From RBG-16-66-20 sp040752005 (GTDB taxonomy: Bacteria; Pseudomonadota; Gammaproteobacteria; Burkholderiales; SG8-39): a stretch of 64,000 nucleotides of DNA. A program made the translations under genes and the position numbers. Positions 15,969 through 23,275 of this stretch are shown here, one piece after another. The stretch lies in assembly GCA_040752005.1 (NCBI GenBank), contig JBFMFX010000018.1:1-64000 (forward strand), read 5' to 3'. Position 1 is the first letter of the stretch, and every line of letters starts with the position of its first letter. The notes beneath the pieces were generated by a model, which saw only the letters and a program-made list of their open reading frames with translations, was not told the origin of the DNA and did no database searches.

Positions 15969-16770
15969 AAGGTGCTGCCCGAAGGCGGCCGGGCGATGGT
16001 GGAGCTGCTGCTGCGCATCTTGGCGGTGCAGCTTGGCGGGGTGCCGCTCCGGGGCAAGCGCTCGGGCGAGGTGCTGTGGTATGGCAGCCAAGCCGGACGG
16101 ATTTGCCTGGGCGGCCGCCAATTGAAGCTCGTGCGCCCGCGGCTGCGGGCAAGGCAAGGCGCCGAGGGGGCGATTCCACTCTATGAGTGTCTGAAGGACG
16201 AGGCGCGCCTCGGCGCCAGGATGAGCGAGATCGTGCTCGCCGGGGTCTCGACGCGCCGCTAGAGGCGAGTGCTGCCGGAGCTGGCCGATGCCGCGGGCAT
16301 GTCCCGAAGCGGGCTCTCGCGCGAGGTGATCCAGGCTTCGGAGAGCGCGCTGGCCGCGCTCATGGAGCGCAAGTTCCACGACCTCGACATCTTGGCCGCG
16401 TGGATCGACGGCATCGAGATCGCGGGCCATCACGTGCTGGCGGCCGTGGGGCCGGATGAGAGGGGCAAGAAACACCTGCTCGGGCTGGTGGCGGGCAGCT
16501 CCGAGAACGCCCAGGGGGTAAAAGAGCTGCTCGGTTCGCTGGTGGCGCGGGGGATCGATGCCGCCAAGCGGTGCTTGTTCGTGATTGACGGGGCGAAGGC
16601 CCTGCGCTCGGGGATCGGCGAACTCTACGGGCCGGCGGCGCTGGTGCAGCGCTGCCGCACGCGAAAGAGGGCATCGCCAAGCTCCGGCAGCAGGCCGCCC
16701 GGCTCAAGCGCGAGCACAAGGACGCCGCAGCGAGCCTCATCGAGGGCCTAGACATCCTGGCCCAACGCTC
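15969..16770 (+). pseudogene. IS256/mutator-type transposase remnant
   Basis: Two consecutive open pieces in different frames, plus a third, match one transposase. The first (QAGRICLGGRQLKLVRPRLR...EIVLAGVSTRR) ends at a TAG where family members read STRRYE. The second (LPELADAAGMSRSGLSREVIQAS...LAAWIDGIEIAGHHVLAAVG, GKKHLLGLVAGSSEN, RCLFVIDGAKALRSGI) holds two of the acidic catalytic positions and shifts frame after VQRCRTRK. A last piece, LRQQAARLKREHKDAAASLIEGLD, ends without the C-terminal catalytic region. No terminal inverted repeats were recognised. Confidence 0.8.
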
Positions 16771-16856
16771 CACTCTGCTGTCGAGCCATGATGTCGCGAG
16801 CCGCGGCGCTCGCGGCCGTGGCTAGCACAGCTCCGCCCCGAGGTTATCATGCGCCC

Positions 16857-17486
16857 GTGGCTTTCGACCCTGACCGGCTGATCGTCGGCCTGGACCGCGC
16901 GCTGCGCGCGCTGGCGGGCGTTCACTCGGCGCGGCGGCCTTCTCCGGCCGAGCGCGAGCCCGAGGCCGAGCTGGATTCCGCCGCGCGCGAGCACGCCGCG
17001 GCGCTGATGCGCGTCAATCACGCGGGCGAAGTCTGCGCGCAGGCGCTCTATCAGGGCCAGGCGCTCACTGCGCGCGATCCGGCAAAGCGCGCGGCGCTCG
17101 AGCGCGCGGCCGCGGAAGAAGAGGATCACCTGGCCTGGAGTGTCGATCGCATCCGGGAACTCGGCGGCCGGCCGAGCCTGCTCAATCCTCTGTGGTATGC
17201 GGGCTCGCTTGCGATCGGCGTCGCGGCCGGTGCGCTCGGTGACCGCTGGAACCTCGCCTTTCTCGCCGAGACCGAACGGCAGGTCGAGGAGCACCTCGAA
17301 GGCCATCTGGCGCGCCTTGCGCCCGAGGACCGCCGCACGCGCGCGGTGGTGGCGGCGATGCGCGACGACGAGCGCCGGCACCGCGAGACCGCGCTCGCAC
17401 TGGGCGCGGCCGAGCTGCCCGAGCCGGCCAAGCTCGCCATGCGCGCCGCGGCCAGGGTGATGACCACCCTGGCGTACCGGCTGTAG
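16857..17486 (+). CDS. coq7: 5-demethoxyubiquinol-8 5-hydroxylase (Coq7 family)
   Basis: Di-iron monooxygenase of 209 residues that adds the last ring hydroxyl in ubiquinone synthesis, at the inner-membrane surface. The carboxylate-bridged centre is shown by RVNHAGEVCAQALYQGQ, AAAEEEDHLAW, AETERQVEEHLEGHL and DDERRHRETAL. GTG 16857 starts the family-typical VAFDPDRLIVGLDRALR; the in-frame ATG at 16788 gives an unrelated extension into IS remnant sequence. The glycosyltransferase gene starts four bases after its stop. From here rightwards gene integrity is much better than in the first 16.8 kb. Confidence 0.92.
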   Translation: MAFDPDRLIVGLDRALRALAGVHSARRPSPAEREPEAELDSAAREHAAALMRVNHAGEVCAQALYQGQALTARDPAKRAALERAAAEEEDHLAWSVDRIRELGGRPSLLNPLWYAGSLAIGVAAGALGDRWNLAFLAETERQVEEHLEGHLARLAPEDRRTRAVVAAMRDDERRHRETALALGAAELPEPAKLAMRAAARVMTTLAYRL

Positions 17487-17489
17487 ACC

Positions 17490-18188
17490 ATGCTTCGCAT
17501 CTTCATCGGCTACGACCCGGATGAAACGGTCGCCTGGTACACGCTCGCGCACTCGATCCTTGCGCGCGCTTCGATCCCGGTCCAGTTCGCGCCGGTCGCG
17601 CGCGCGCAGCTTCGCGGCGTGTACACGCGCGAGCGGGGCCCGACCGAGAGCACCGAGTTCGCGATCAGCCGGTTTCTAGTGCCGTACCTCTCCGGCTACG
17701 AGGGCTGGTCGCTCTTCATGGACTGCGACATGCTCTGCCGCGCCGACATCGCCGCGCTCGCGGCGCTCGCCGAGGGTCAAGACGACAAGGCGGTGCTTGT
17801 CTGCCAGCACGACTACGTGCCGAAGACCGAGCGCAAGTTCCTCGACCAGCCGCAGACCCGCTATCCGCGCAAGAACTGGTCGAGCGTGATGCTGTTCAAC
17901 AACGCGCGCTGCCGCGCGCTCACGCCCGAATACGTCAACCGCGCGGGCGGGCTGGAGCTGCACCGCTTCGCGTGGCTGGCCGACGAGGAAATCGGTTCGC
18001 TGCCGCTCGAATGGAACTGGCTGGTCGGCGAGTACCCGTACAACCCGGACGCGAAGATCGTGCACTTCACCATCGGCGGTCCGTGGTTCGAGGAGTACCG
18101 CACAAGCGACTACGCCGACGAATGGTTCGAGGAACAGCGCCGCATGAACCACGCCACCCGCAAAAAACAGGGTCAGACCCGGATCTGA
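17490..18188 (+). CDS. glycosyltransferase (GT8-like nucleotide-sugar transferase)
   Basis: A 232-residue enzyme beginning MLRIFIGYDPDETVAWYTLAHSIL. The metal and nucleotide-sugar motif DxD is in SLFMDCDMLCRADIAAL. VPKTERKFLDQPQTRYPRKNWSSVMLFNNARC and LPLEWNWLVGEYPYNPDAKIVHFTIGGPWF complete the fold usual for this group, often annotated as glycosyltransferase. Acceptor unknown. It is probably co-transcribed with coq7. The last eight residues (KKQGQTRI) are encoded by a palindromic repeat that has evidently replaced the original 3' end. Confidence 0.82.
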   Translation: MLRIFIGYDPDETVAWYTLAHSILARASIPVQFAPVARAQLRGVYTRERGPTESTEFAISRFLVPYLSGYEGWSLFMDCDMLCRADIAALAALAEGQDDKAVLVCQHDYVPKTERKFLDQPQTRYPRKNWSSVMLFNNARCRALTPEYVNRAGGLELHRFAWLADEEIGSLPLEWNWLVGEYPYNPDAKIVHFTIGGPWFEEYRTSDYADEWFEEQRRMNHATRKKQGQTRI

Positions 18189-18199
18189 CCCTATTTTTA
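18162..18199. repeat. 36-bp palindrome family, copy 1 (bidirectional terminator)
   Basis: AAAAAACAGGGTCAGACC, then CGGATCTGACCCTATTTTTA. It folds into a long stem flanked by an A-run and a T-run, so it can terminate transcription from both sides. It lies between the convergent glycosyltransferase and OsmC genes and contributes codons to the former. Confidence 0.8.
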
Positions 18200-18613
18200 T
18201 TCGGCGATGTGGAGTTCCCGGGTGATTTCGGCGGTCTTGGCGAGCATCGCGGTCGCGGAGCAGTATTTTTCGTGCGACAGGCGCACCGCATGCTCGACGA
18301 GGCTCGGCTTCAGGTTGCGCCCGCGCACCGTGTAGCGCATGTGAATGCGCGTGAAGACCTTCGGGTCGCTCGCCGCGCGCTCGGCTTCTAGCCGCACCTC
18401 GCAGCCGGTGACGTCCTGGCCGCTTTTCTTCAGGATGGCGACGACATCGTAGGCGGTGCAGCCGCCGGCGCCAGCGAGCACCGTCTCCATCGGCCGCGGA
18501 GCGAGATTGCGACCGCCGCCCTCGGGCGCTCCGTCCATGGCGAGGAGATGGCCGCTGCCGGTTTCGGCCATGAAGGCCATGCCTTCCCCGGTCCAGCGCA
18601 CCGTGCAGTTCAT
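18197..18613 (-). CDS. OsmC family peroxiredoxin-like protein
   Basis: About 138 residues, starting MNCTVRWTGEGMAFMAETGSG. The OsmC fold signature is ETVLAGAGGCTAYDVVAILKKSGQ, with the first catalytic Cys, and VEHAVRLSHEKYCSATAML with the second, so it probably reduces organic hydroperoxides through a Cys pair in the cytoplasm. ATG 18613 matches the family start; ATG 18628 adds MSAGA and cannot be excluded. It converges on the glycosyltransferase gene across a palindromic terminator, and its stop codon lies inside that repeat. Confidence 0.88.
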   Translation of the reverse strand: MNCTVRWTGEGMAFMAETGSGHLLAMDGAPEGGGRNLAPRPMETVLAGAGGCTAYDVVAILKKSGQDVTGCEVRLEAERAASDPKVFTRIHMRYTVRGRNLKPSLVEHAVRLSHEKYCSATAMLAKTAEITRELHIAE

Positions 18614-18628
18614 GGCGCCTGCGCTCAT

Positions 18629-19063
18629 CGCCGCGCCTGCTTGACCGAGAATGCGAGCGGCGGCAGCCGGCGGAACCGAGGGGATGAAGAATGAGCGCAA
18701 TCGGAAAGCTGCCACGCTCTCGAATTCGCCGAGCACACCGATCTCGATCTTGCGGGGGTCCGATGCCGCTTCGATCGGCGTTCGGATTCGCCTTCCATCG
18801 CGCAGAGCCCGGCCGCCTCCTGAGCGATCGTCGAGCGCGGCCGGACATGGTTGCGAACCGGGCGAGTGTTCGAGTCCGCGAGCATCTGCCGTGCAGGCGG
18901 TGCTCCGTGACGCGCAACCGGACCGGGCGCCGGTGCGCCGACTTGCGGCCGAGCGAGGTCCGTCGCCGGCCACATGGAACGTACCTCCATGCCGGCCATT
19001 GCACCACAAAACGCCATCGGGCTGCTTGCGGGATCCGGGCGAGCCGGGAACGATCGCCGGTCG
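18629..19063. other. 435-bp stretch without a recognisable gene
   Basis: Frames are open on both strands because of the high GC, but no product has a start site, signal or motif that I can support. It separates the OsmC gene from the DUF2283 gene. Confidence 0.4.
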
Positions 19064-19294
19064 CTACGCACCCAGGGCGATCTCCTGCCGTTGTCCTGCC
19101 AGCTCCAGAATCAGTTTGCCCTGATCTTCGGCGAGTTGCCGGTTGGCATTGAGCAGTTCGATGCCGTACACCGCTCCGTCCGATGCGATGTCAACATTGA
19201 TCTCGTCGCTGAGCCTGATCGTCGTGACCTGGCTGGTCTTTTCGTGCAGCCGGATATACGCGACGTTGTGCTTGGGATCGTAACTCAGCCTCAT
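19064..19294 (-). CDS. DUF2283 family protein, possible antitoxin
   Basis: A 76-residue protein starting MRLSYDPKHNVAYIRLHEK, with the DUF2283 core YIRL...INVDIASDGAVYGIELLNA. GGAGG lies upstream of the ATG. DUF2283 genes often follow DUF4258 genes and the pairs behave like toxin-antitoxin or defence-associated modules, though function is not settled. Here a DUF4258 tail lies 16 bp upstream but its 5' part is missing, so this gene is an orphan partner. Confidence 0.82.
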   Translation of the reverse strand: MRLSYDPKHNVAYIRLHEKTSQVTTIRLSDEINVDIASDGAVYGIELLNANRQLAEDQGKLILELAGQRQEIALGA

Positions 19295-19310
19295 TGCCGG
19301 ATCCTCCGGG

Positions 19311-19403
19311 TCAGAAATACTTGACGATCACTGTAATCACGAGCCACTCGGAATTTTCCTCCACTGCACAGACCTCGATCCGCTTGTTCCGGTAGCGCTT
19401 GCC
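19311..19403 (-). pseudogene. DUF4258 protein, 3' remnant only
   Basis: Minus-strand reading ends GKRYRNKRIEVCAVEENSEWLVITVIVKYF followed by TGA. This matches the C-terminal strands of DUF4258 proteins (YRNK.IEV...EE...VVITV). The N-terminal half, with the conserved His-containing helix, is absent; upstream sequence reads DSE-stop. The pairing with DUF2283 just downstream is the family's usual order. Confidence 0.6.
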
Positions 19404-19627
19404 TTGCTACTCGCTGTCGCACGGGAAACCGCGCCGAAAACCGGTTCGACCGAACTTTGCCTCCAGTGGGTAAGGAACCGGCGGCGCGACCACTGCCCCT
19501 GCGGCCGGGCTCTTGAGGCGGGGCGGCGGATCGGGCCGGTTGTTCACCGGGTCGGGCCCGCCGGATGCCGGTGCTGGACGTTGGGGCCGATCATGTCGCC
19601 ACACGATTGTACGTTTCTCCTTCGGTG
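19404..19627. other. intergenic, no gene seen
   Basis: Part of a 335-bp space before rplM. Upstream of the candidate promoter no coding or structured element was recognised. Confidence 0.4.
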
Positions 19628-19656
19628 TTGCGCCGCAGCACGAGTTTCGGCATAAT
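19628..19656 (+). promoter_or_regulatory. candidate sigma-70 promoter of rplM-rpsI
   Basis: TTGCGC (19628-19633) and CATAAT (19651-19656) are separated by 17 bp, 83 bp upstream of the rplM start. The leader between them and the gene contains a T-run near 19694-19700. Confidence 0.5.
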
Positions 19657-19738
19657 TTCGGCCGCAGAGCGCGCGCCGGCGCGGCGCGCGCCGTTTTTTT
19701 GCTACCATTCGCGGCTTTTCGCGATCGAAGCGCAGCCA

Positions 19739-20170
19739 ATGAAAACTTTCGCCGCCAAGGCGGGCAGCACCCCGCAGGAATGGTATCTCGTGGACGCCGA
19801 GAACAAGGTGCTCGGGCGGCTCGCAGCGCGCATCGCGATGCGCCTGCGTGGCAAGCACAAGGCGATTTACACGCCGCACGTGGACACCGGCGACTACATC
19901 GTTGTGGTGAACGCCGCGCGCATCCGCGTCACCGGGCGCAAGGCGCAGGCGAAGAAGTATTACCGCCACACCGGGCACCCGGGCGGCATCAAGGAGACCA
20001 CCTTCGCCGAGATGCGCAGCCGCCATCCGGAGCGGGTGCTGAAGAAGGCGGTGAAAGGTATGCTCCCCAAGGGCCCGCTTGGCTACGCGATGCTGAAGAA
20101 GCTGAAAATTTATCCCGGCGCGGCGCACCCGCACACGGCGCAGCAGCCAAAGCTTCTCGCGGAGGTCTGA
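19739..20170 (+). CDS. rplM: 50S ribosomal protein L13
   Basis: A 143-residue early-assembly protein of the large ribosomal subunit. It starts MKTFAAKAGSTPQEWYLVDAE, and conserved blocks include GRLAARIAMRLRGKHKAIYTPH, GDYIVVVNAARI, KKYYRHTGHPGGIKE and KGMLPKGPLGYAMLKKLKIYPGAAHPH. Length and start are standard. The stop TGA is one base before the rpsI ATG, the universal rplM-rpsI operon order. Confidence 0.98.
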   Translation: MKTFAAKAGSTPQEWYLVDAENKVLGRLAARIAMRLRGKHKAIYTPHVDTGDYIVVVNAARIRVTGRKAQAKKYYRHTGHPGGIKETTFAEMRSRHPERVLKKAVKGMLPKGPLGYAMLKKLKIYPGAAHPHTAQQPKLLAEV

Positions 20171-20171
20171 C

Positions 20172-20564
20172 ATGGTCGGCGACTACTACTACGGCACGGG
20201 CCGCAGAAAGAGCGCGGTGGCGCGCGTGTTCCTGAAGCCGGGCACCGGCCAGTTCATCGTCAACAACCGCCCGGTGGACGAGTTCTTCACCCGCGAGACC
20301 GGCCGCATGGTGGTGCGCCAGCCGCTCGAAGTGACCAAGAGCGCCGGGCGCTTCGATATCGTGGTCAACGTGCACGGCGGAGGCGAGAGCGGGCAGGCGG
20401 GCGCGGTGCGGCACGGCGTGGCGCGCGCGCTGATCGAGTATGATGCGACGCTCAAGCCGGCGCTCAGCGCCGCGGGGCTGGTGACGCGCGACGCGCGCGA
20501 GGTCGAGCGCAAGAAGGTCGGCTTGCACAAGGCGCGGCGGCGCAAGCAGTACTCGAAACGCTAG
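20172..20564 (+). CDS. rpsI: 30S ribosomal protein S9
   Basis: A 130-residue small-subunit protein whose C-terminal tail reaches the P-site tRNA. It shows YYYGTGRRKSAVARVFLKPG near the N-terminus, GGGESGQAGAVRHGVARAL in the centre and the invariant tail HKARRRKQYSKR. It is translated from the same transcript as rplM and followed by a strong terminator. Confidence 0.98.
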   Translation: MVGDYYYGTGRRKSAVARVFLKPGTGQFIVNNRPVDEFFTRETGRMVVRQPLEVTKSAGRFDIVVNVHGGGESGQAGAVRHGVARALIEYDATLKPALSAAGLVTRDAREVERKKVGLHKARRRKQYSKR

Positions 20565-20589
20565 GCGCCGGGAAGTCTCCCGGATCCCC

Positions 20590-20620
20590 AAAAAAAAGCC
20601 GCCGCGAGGCGGCTTTTTTT
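20590..20620 (+). terminator. Rho-independent terminator after rpsI
   Basis: AAAAAAAGCCGCC, loop GCGA, GGCGGCTTTTTTT. The symmetrical A- and T-runs would allow termination in both directions. It ends the ribosomal-protein operon 16 bp before argC. Confidence 0.93.
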
Positions 20621-20635
20621 GTTCGGGGACTGGAC

Positions 20636-21679
20636 ATGGCGATCAAGGCAGGCATCGTCGGCGGGACCGGCTACACGGGCGTGGAGCTTCTGCGGCTGCT
20701 CGCGCATCATCCGCAGGTCGAGATCGTCGCGATTACCTCGCGCGAAGCCGTCGGCAAGCCGGTTGCCGCGATGTTCCCGAGCCTGCGCGGGCGTGTCGGG
20801 CTCGCGTTCTCGGCGCCTGAGCGCGCGCCGCTTTCCTCCTGCGACGTCGTGTTCTTCGCCACCCCGAACGGCGTGGCGATGAACGAAGCGCGCGCGCTGC
20901 TCGAAGCGGGCGTGCGGGTGATTGACATCTCGGCCGACTTCCGCATCCGCGACGTCGCCGAGTGGGAGCGCTGGTACCGGATGAAGCACGCCGCGCCCGA
21001 CCTCGTCGCCGAGGCGGTGTACGGGCTGCCGGAGGTGAACCGCGAGCGCATCCGCCGAGCGCGGCTGGTCGCCAATCCGGGGTGCTATCCGACCGCGGTG
21101 CAACTAGGCTTTCTGCCGCTCGTCGAGGCCGGCGTGGTGGATCTCGATCACCTGATCGCGGACGCCAAATCGGGTACCTCTGGCGCCGGGCGAAAGACCG
21201 AGGTGCACCTGATGCACTCGGAGGCGACCGAGAACTTCATGGCCTACGGCGTTCCCGGGCACCGGCACTGGCCGGAGATCCGGCAGGGACTGGCGCAGGT
21301 CGCGGGCCGGGAGGTGGGCCTCGTCTTCACCCCGCACCTTGCGCCGATGATCCGCGGCATTCACGCCACGCTCTACGCGCGCCTGACGCGCGATGAGGAC
21401 CTGCAGGCGCTCTACGAGCGGCGCTACGCGACGGAGCCGTTCGTGGACGTGCTGCCGGCGGGCAGCCATCCGGAGACGCGCTCGGTGCGCGCGGCGAACG
21501 TCTGCAGGATCGCCGTGCACCGGCCGCCGCAGGCGAGCGGCCGCGCCGACACCGCGGTCGTGCTCTCGGTGATTGACAACCTGACCAAGGGCGCCTCGGG
21601 TCAGGCGGTGCAGAACATGAACCTGATGTTCGGGCTGCCGGAGACGACAGGGCTCGAACACACCGCGGTGGTGCCGTAG
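20636..21679 (+). CDS. argC: N-acetyl-gamma-glutamyl-phosphate reductase
   Basis: A 347-residue NADPH-dependent enzyme of arginine synthesis, reducing N-acetylglutamyl phosphate to the semialdehyde. It has the nucleotide-binding GIVGGTGYTGVELLRLL at the N-terminus, catalytic C150 in VANPGCYPTAVQ, and SGTSGAGRK, FTPHLAPMIRGIHAT and DNLTKGASGQAVQNMN further on. Full family length. The downstream coiled-coil gene begins with GTG directly at its stop. Confidence 0.96.
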   Translation: MAIKAGIVGGTGYTGVELLRLLAHHPQVEIVAITSREAVGKPVAAMFPSLRGRVGLAFSAPERAPLSSCDVVFFATPNGVAMNEARALLEAGVRVIDISADFRIRDVAEWERWYRMKHAAPDLVAEAVYGLPEVNRERIRRARLVANPGCYPTAVQLGFLPLVEAGVVDLDHLIADAKSGTSGAGRKTEVHLMHSEATENFMAYGVPGHRHWPEIRQGLAQVAGREVGLVFTPHLAPMIRGIHATLYARLTRDEDLQALYERRYATEPFVDVLPAGSHPETRSVRAANVCRIAVHRPPQASGRADTAVVLSVIDNLTKGASGQAVQNMNLMFGLPETTGLEHTAVVP

Positions 21680-22441
21680 GTGGCGATACTGCGGCGCCTC
21701 GCCAAGCTGCGCCAGCGCTTCGGCATCGCCGCACCGAGGGTGACCGTGCGCACGCAGGTGCCGTGGTACGTGCGCTGGGCGGTGCTCGCGGTGCTGATCG
21801 CGTTCTCGACGGCGCTCGCGGCGTGGATCTACGACGCCGGCAGGCGCTTCGCCGGCTTCGACCGGGGCGAATTCGAGCAGGAGCTCGCTGCCGCGCGCGA
21901 GGAGCTTTCGGCGCTCAGGACCGAGGTGGCGGGCCTGCGCGCCACCGCCAACGCCGCCGAGAGCCGGCTGGCCATGGAGCGCGCGGCGCAGGCGAAGCTC
22001 GCGCAGCAGGTCCGGGCCCTGGAGCACGACAACGCGCGCCTGCGGGAGGAGCTGGCCATTTTCGAGAGCATGGCCTCGTCGGAGGCTCCCGCCGGGGCGG
22101 CGCCCTCGATCCTGCGCTTCAAGGTCGAGCCGGAGGCGCTGCCGGGGGAGTACCGCTATCGGCTGCTCCTGCGGGCGCCTGCCGCCCGCCGCGGCAAGGA
22201 TTTCCAGGGGCGGGTGGAGCTGCTCGTGAACCTGACGGAGGACGGGCGCAGTGCTATCATTCGAATGCCTGACCCGAAGGATGCCGACGCGGCCGCTTTT
22301 CGCTTGTCGTTCAGGCACTTCCAGCGCGTCGAGGGATTGTTCCGGGTGAGCGCGAAGGCGAAGGTCCAGAGCGTTCAGGTGCGCGTGTACGAGTCCGGCA
22401 ACGAAGCGGTGCTCGCGACGCGAAGCGCGAGCCTCGGGTAG
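21680..22441 (+). CDS. DUF6776-like coiled-coil membrane protein
   Basis: A 253-residue protein with one N-terminal membrane helix (WYVRWAVLAVLIAFSTALAAWIY, about residues 29-50). A coiled coil follows (about 60-130: EFEQELAAAREELSALRTEVAGLRATANAAE in short heptads), then a C-terminal beta-rich domain (ILRFKVEPEALPGEYRYRLLL, GRVELLV, FRLSFRHFQRVEGLFRV). It is usually found between argC and a bactofilin gene in betaproteobacteria, suggesting a cell-envelope or cytoskeletal scaffold role; function unproven. GTG start abutting argC. Confidence 0.8.
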   Translation: MAILRRLAKLRQRFGIAAPRVTVRTQVPWYVRWAVLAVLIAFSTALAAWIYDAGRRFAGFDRGEFEQELAAAREELSALRTEVAGLRATANAAESRLAMERAAQAKLAQQVRALEHDNARLREELAIFESMASSEAPAGAAPSILRFKVEPEALPGEYRYRLLLRAPAARRGKDFQGRVELLVNLTEDGRSAIIRMPDPKDADAAAFRLSFRHFQRVEGLFRVSAKAKVQSVQVRVYESGNEAVLATRSASLG

Positions 22442-22464
22442 CGCGTGGGCAACGGAGGCTGGAG

Positions 22465-22860
22465 ATGTTTCGCAGGCAGAGCAGACCGCAGAACCGGATT
22501 GACAGCCTCATCGGCGCGACGACGCGCATCGAGGGGAACGTCTTTTTCAGCGGGGGCCTGCGCGTGGACGGGGCGGTGCGCGGCAACGTCGCGGCGCTTC
22601 CCGACCAGGCGGGCACGCTGGTGATCTCGGAGCACGCGCGCGTGGACGGCGAGGTGAAGGCTGCGTACATCGTGGTGAACGGCACCATCAACGGGCCGGT
22701 GCACGCCTACGAGACGCTCGAACTGCAGGCATCCTCGCGTGTCAAAGGCGACGTGCATTACAAGAGCATCGAAATCCAGCAGGGCGCGGTGGTCGAGGGG
22801 CGGCTGGTGCACCACGGCGCCGAAGCGAACAAGTCGGTGGAACTGAAACTCGCGTCCTGA
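22465..22860 (+). CDS. bactofilin (polymer-forming cytoskeletal protein)
   Basis: A 131-residue bactofilin with the repetitive beta-helix pattern IGATTRIEGNVFFSGGLRVDG, GAVRGNVAA..., VISEHARVDGEVKAAYIVVNG, TINGPVHAYETLEL and SRVKGDVHYKSIEIQQGAVVEG. Such proteins polymerise without nucleotide at the inner membrane and position cell-wall enzymes. GGAGG precedes the ATG. It lies between the coiled-coil protein and erpA, with anmK and an M23 endopeptidase nearby, which fits an envelope theme. Confidence 0.92.
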   Translation: MFRRQSRPQNRIDSLIGATTRIEGNVFFSGGLRVDGAVRGNVAALPDQAGTLVISEHARVDGEVKAAYIVVNGTINGPVHAYETLELQASSRVKGDVHYKSIEIQQGAVVEGRLVHHGAEANKSVELKLAS

Positions 22861-22887
22861 GGATCGCGGAACGGCAAAGGAGAGCAC

Positions 22888-23238
22888 ATGAATGCAGTGA
22901 CGGAAATGCCCGCCCCGCTCGTCTTTACCGACAGCGCGGCGCGCAAGGTAAAAGAGCTGATCGAGGAAGAGGGCAACCCGGAGCTGAAGCTCCGCGTGTT
23001 CGTCTCCGGTGGCGGCTGCTCGGGATTCCAGTACGGCTTCACCTTCGACGAGGTGCAGAACGAGGACGACACCGTCATGCAAAAGGACGGCGTGACGCTC
23101 CTCATCGATCCGATGAGCCTGCAGTACCTCGGCGGTGCCGAGATTGACTACACCGAGGGGCTGGAAGGCGCGCAGTTCGTCATCCGCAACCCCAACGCCG
23201 TCACCACCTGCGGCTGCGGCTCCTCCTTCTCCGTCTGA
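22888..23238 (+). CDS. erpA: iron-sulfur cluster insertion protein ErpA
   Basis: A 116-residue A-type carrier that passes Fe-S clusters to apo-proteins. The three invariant cysteines are C44 (SGGGCSGFQYGF), C108 and C110 (TTCGCGSSF). AAAGGAG precedes the ATG. The TGA stop is the first three bases of a palindromic repeat shared with the convergent anmK gene. Confidence 0.96.
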   Translation: MNAVTEMPAPLVFTDSAARKVKELIEEEGNPELKLRVFVSGGGCSGFQYGFTFDEVQNEDDTVMQKDGVTLLIDPMSLQYLGGAEIDYTEGLEGAQFVIRNPNAVTTCGCGSSFSV

Positions 23239-23275
23239 AAAACGGGGTCAGACCCGGGTCTGACCCTGTTTTTCA
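23236..23275. repeat. 36-bp palindrome family, copy 2 (bidirectional terminator)
   Basis: TGAAAAACGGGGTCAGACCC followed by GGGTCTGACCCTGTTTTTCA. The left end supplies the erpA stop codon and, read on the other strand, the right end supplies the anmK stop codon. The stem is broken only at one pair. Confidence 0.85.

Noticed and set aside
15969..16770. Functional transposase in two parts
   Set aside because: A stop interrupts a conserved motif, the C-terminal catalytic part is absent and no inverted repeats were found.
19328..19738. A riboswitch or tRNA in the rplM leader
   Set aside because: No cloverleaf, no conserved aptamer core and no T-loop GTTCRANYC motif was found by eye.
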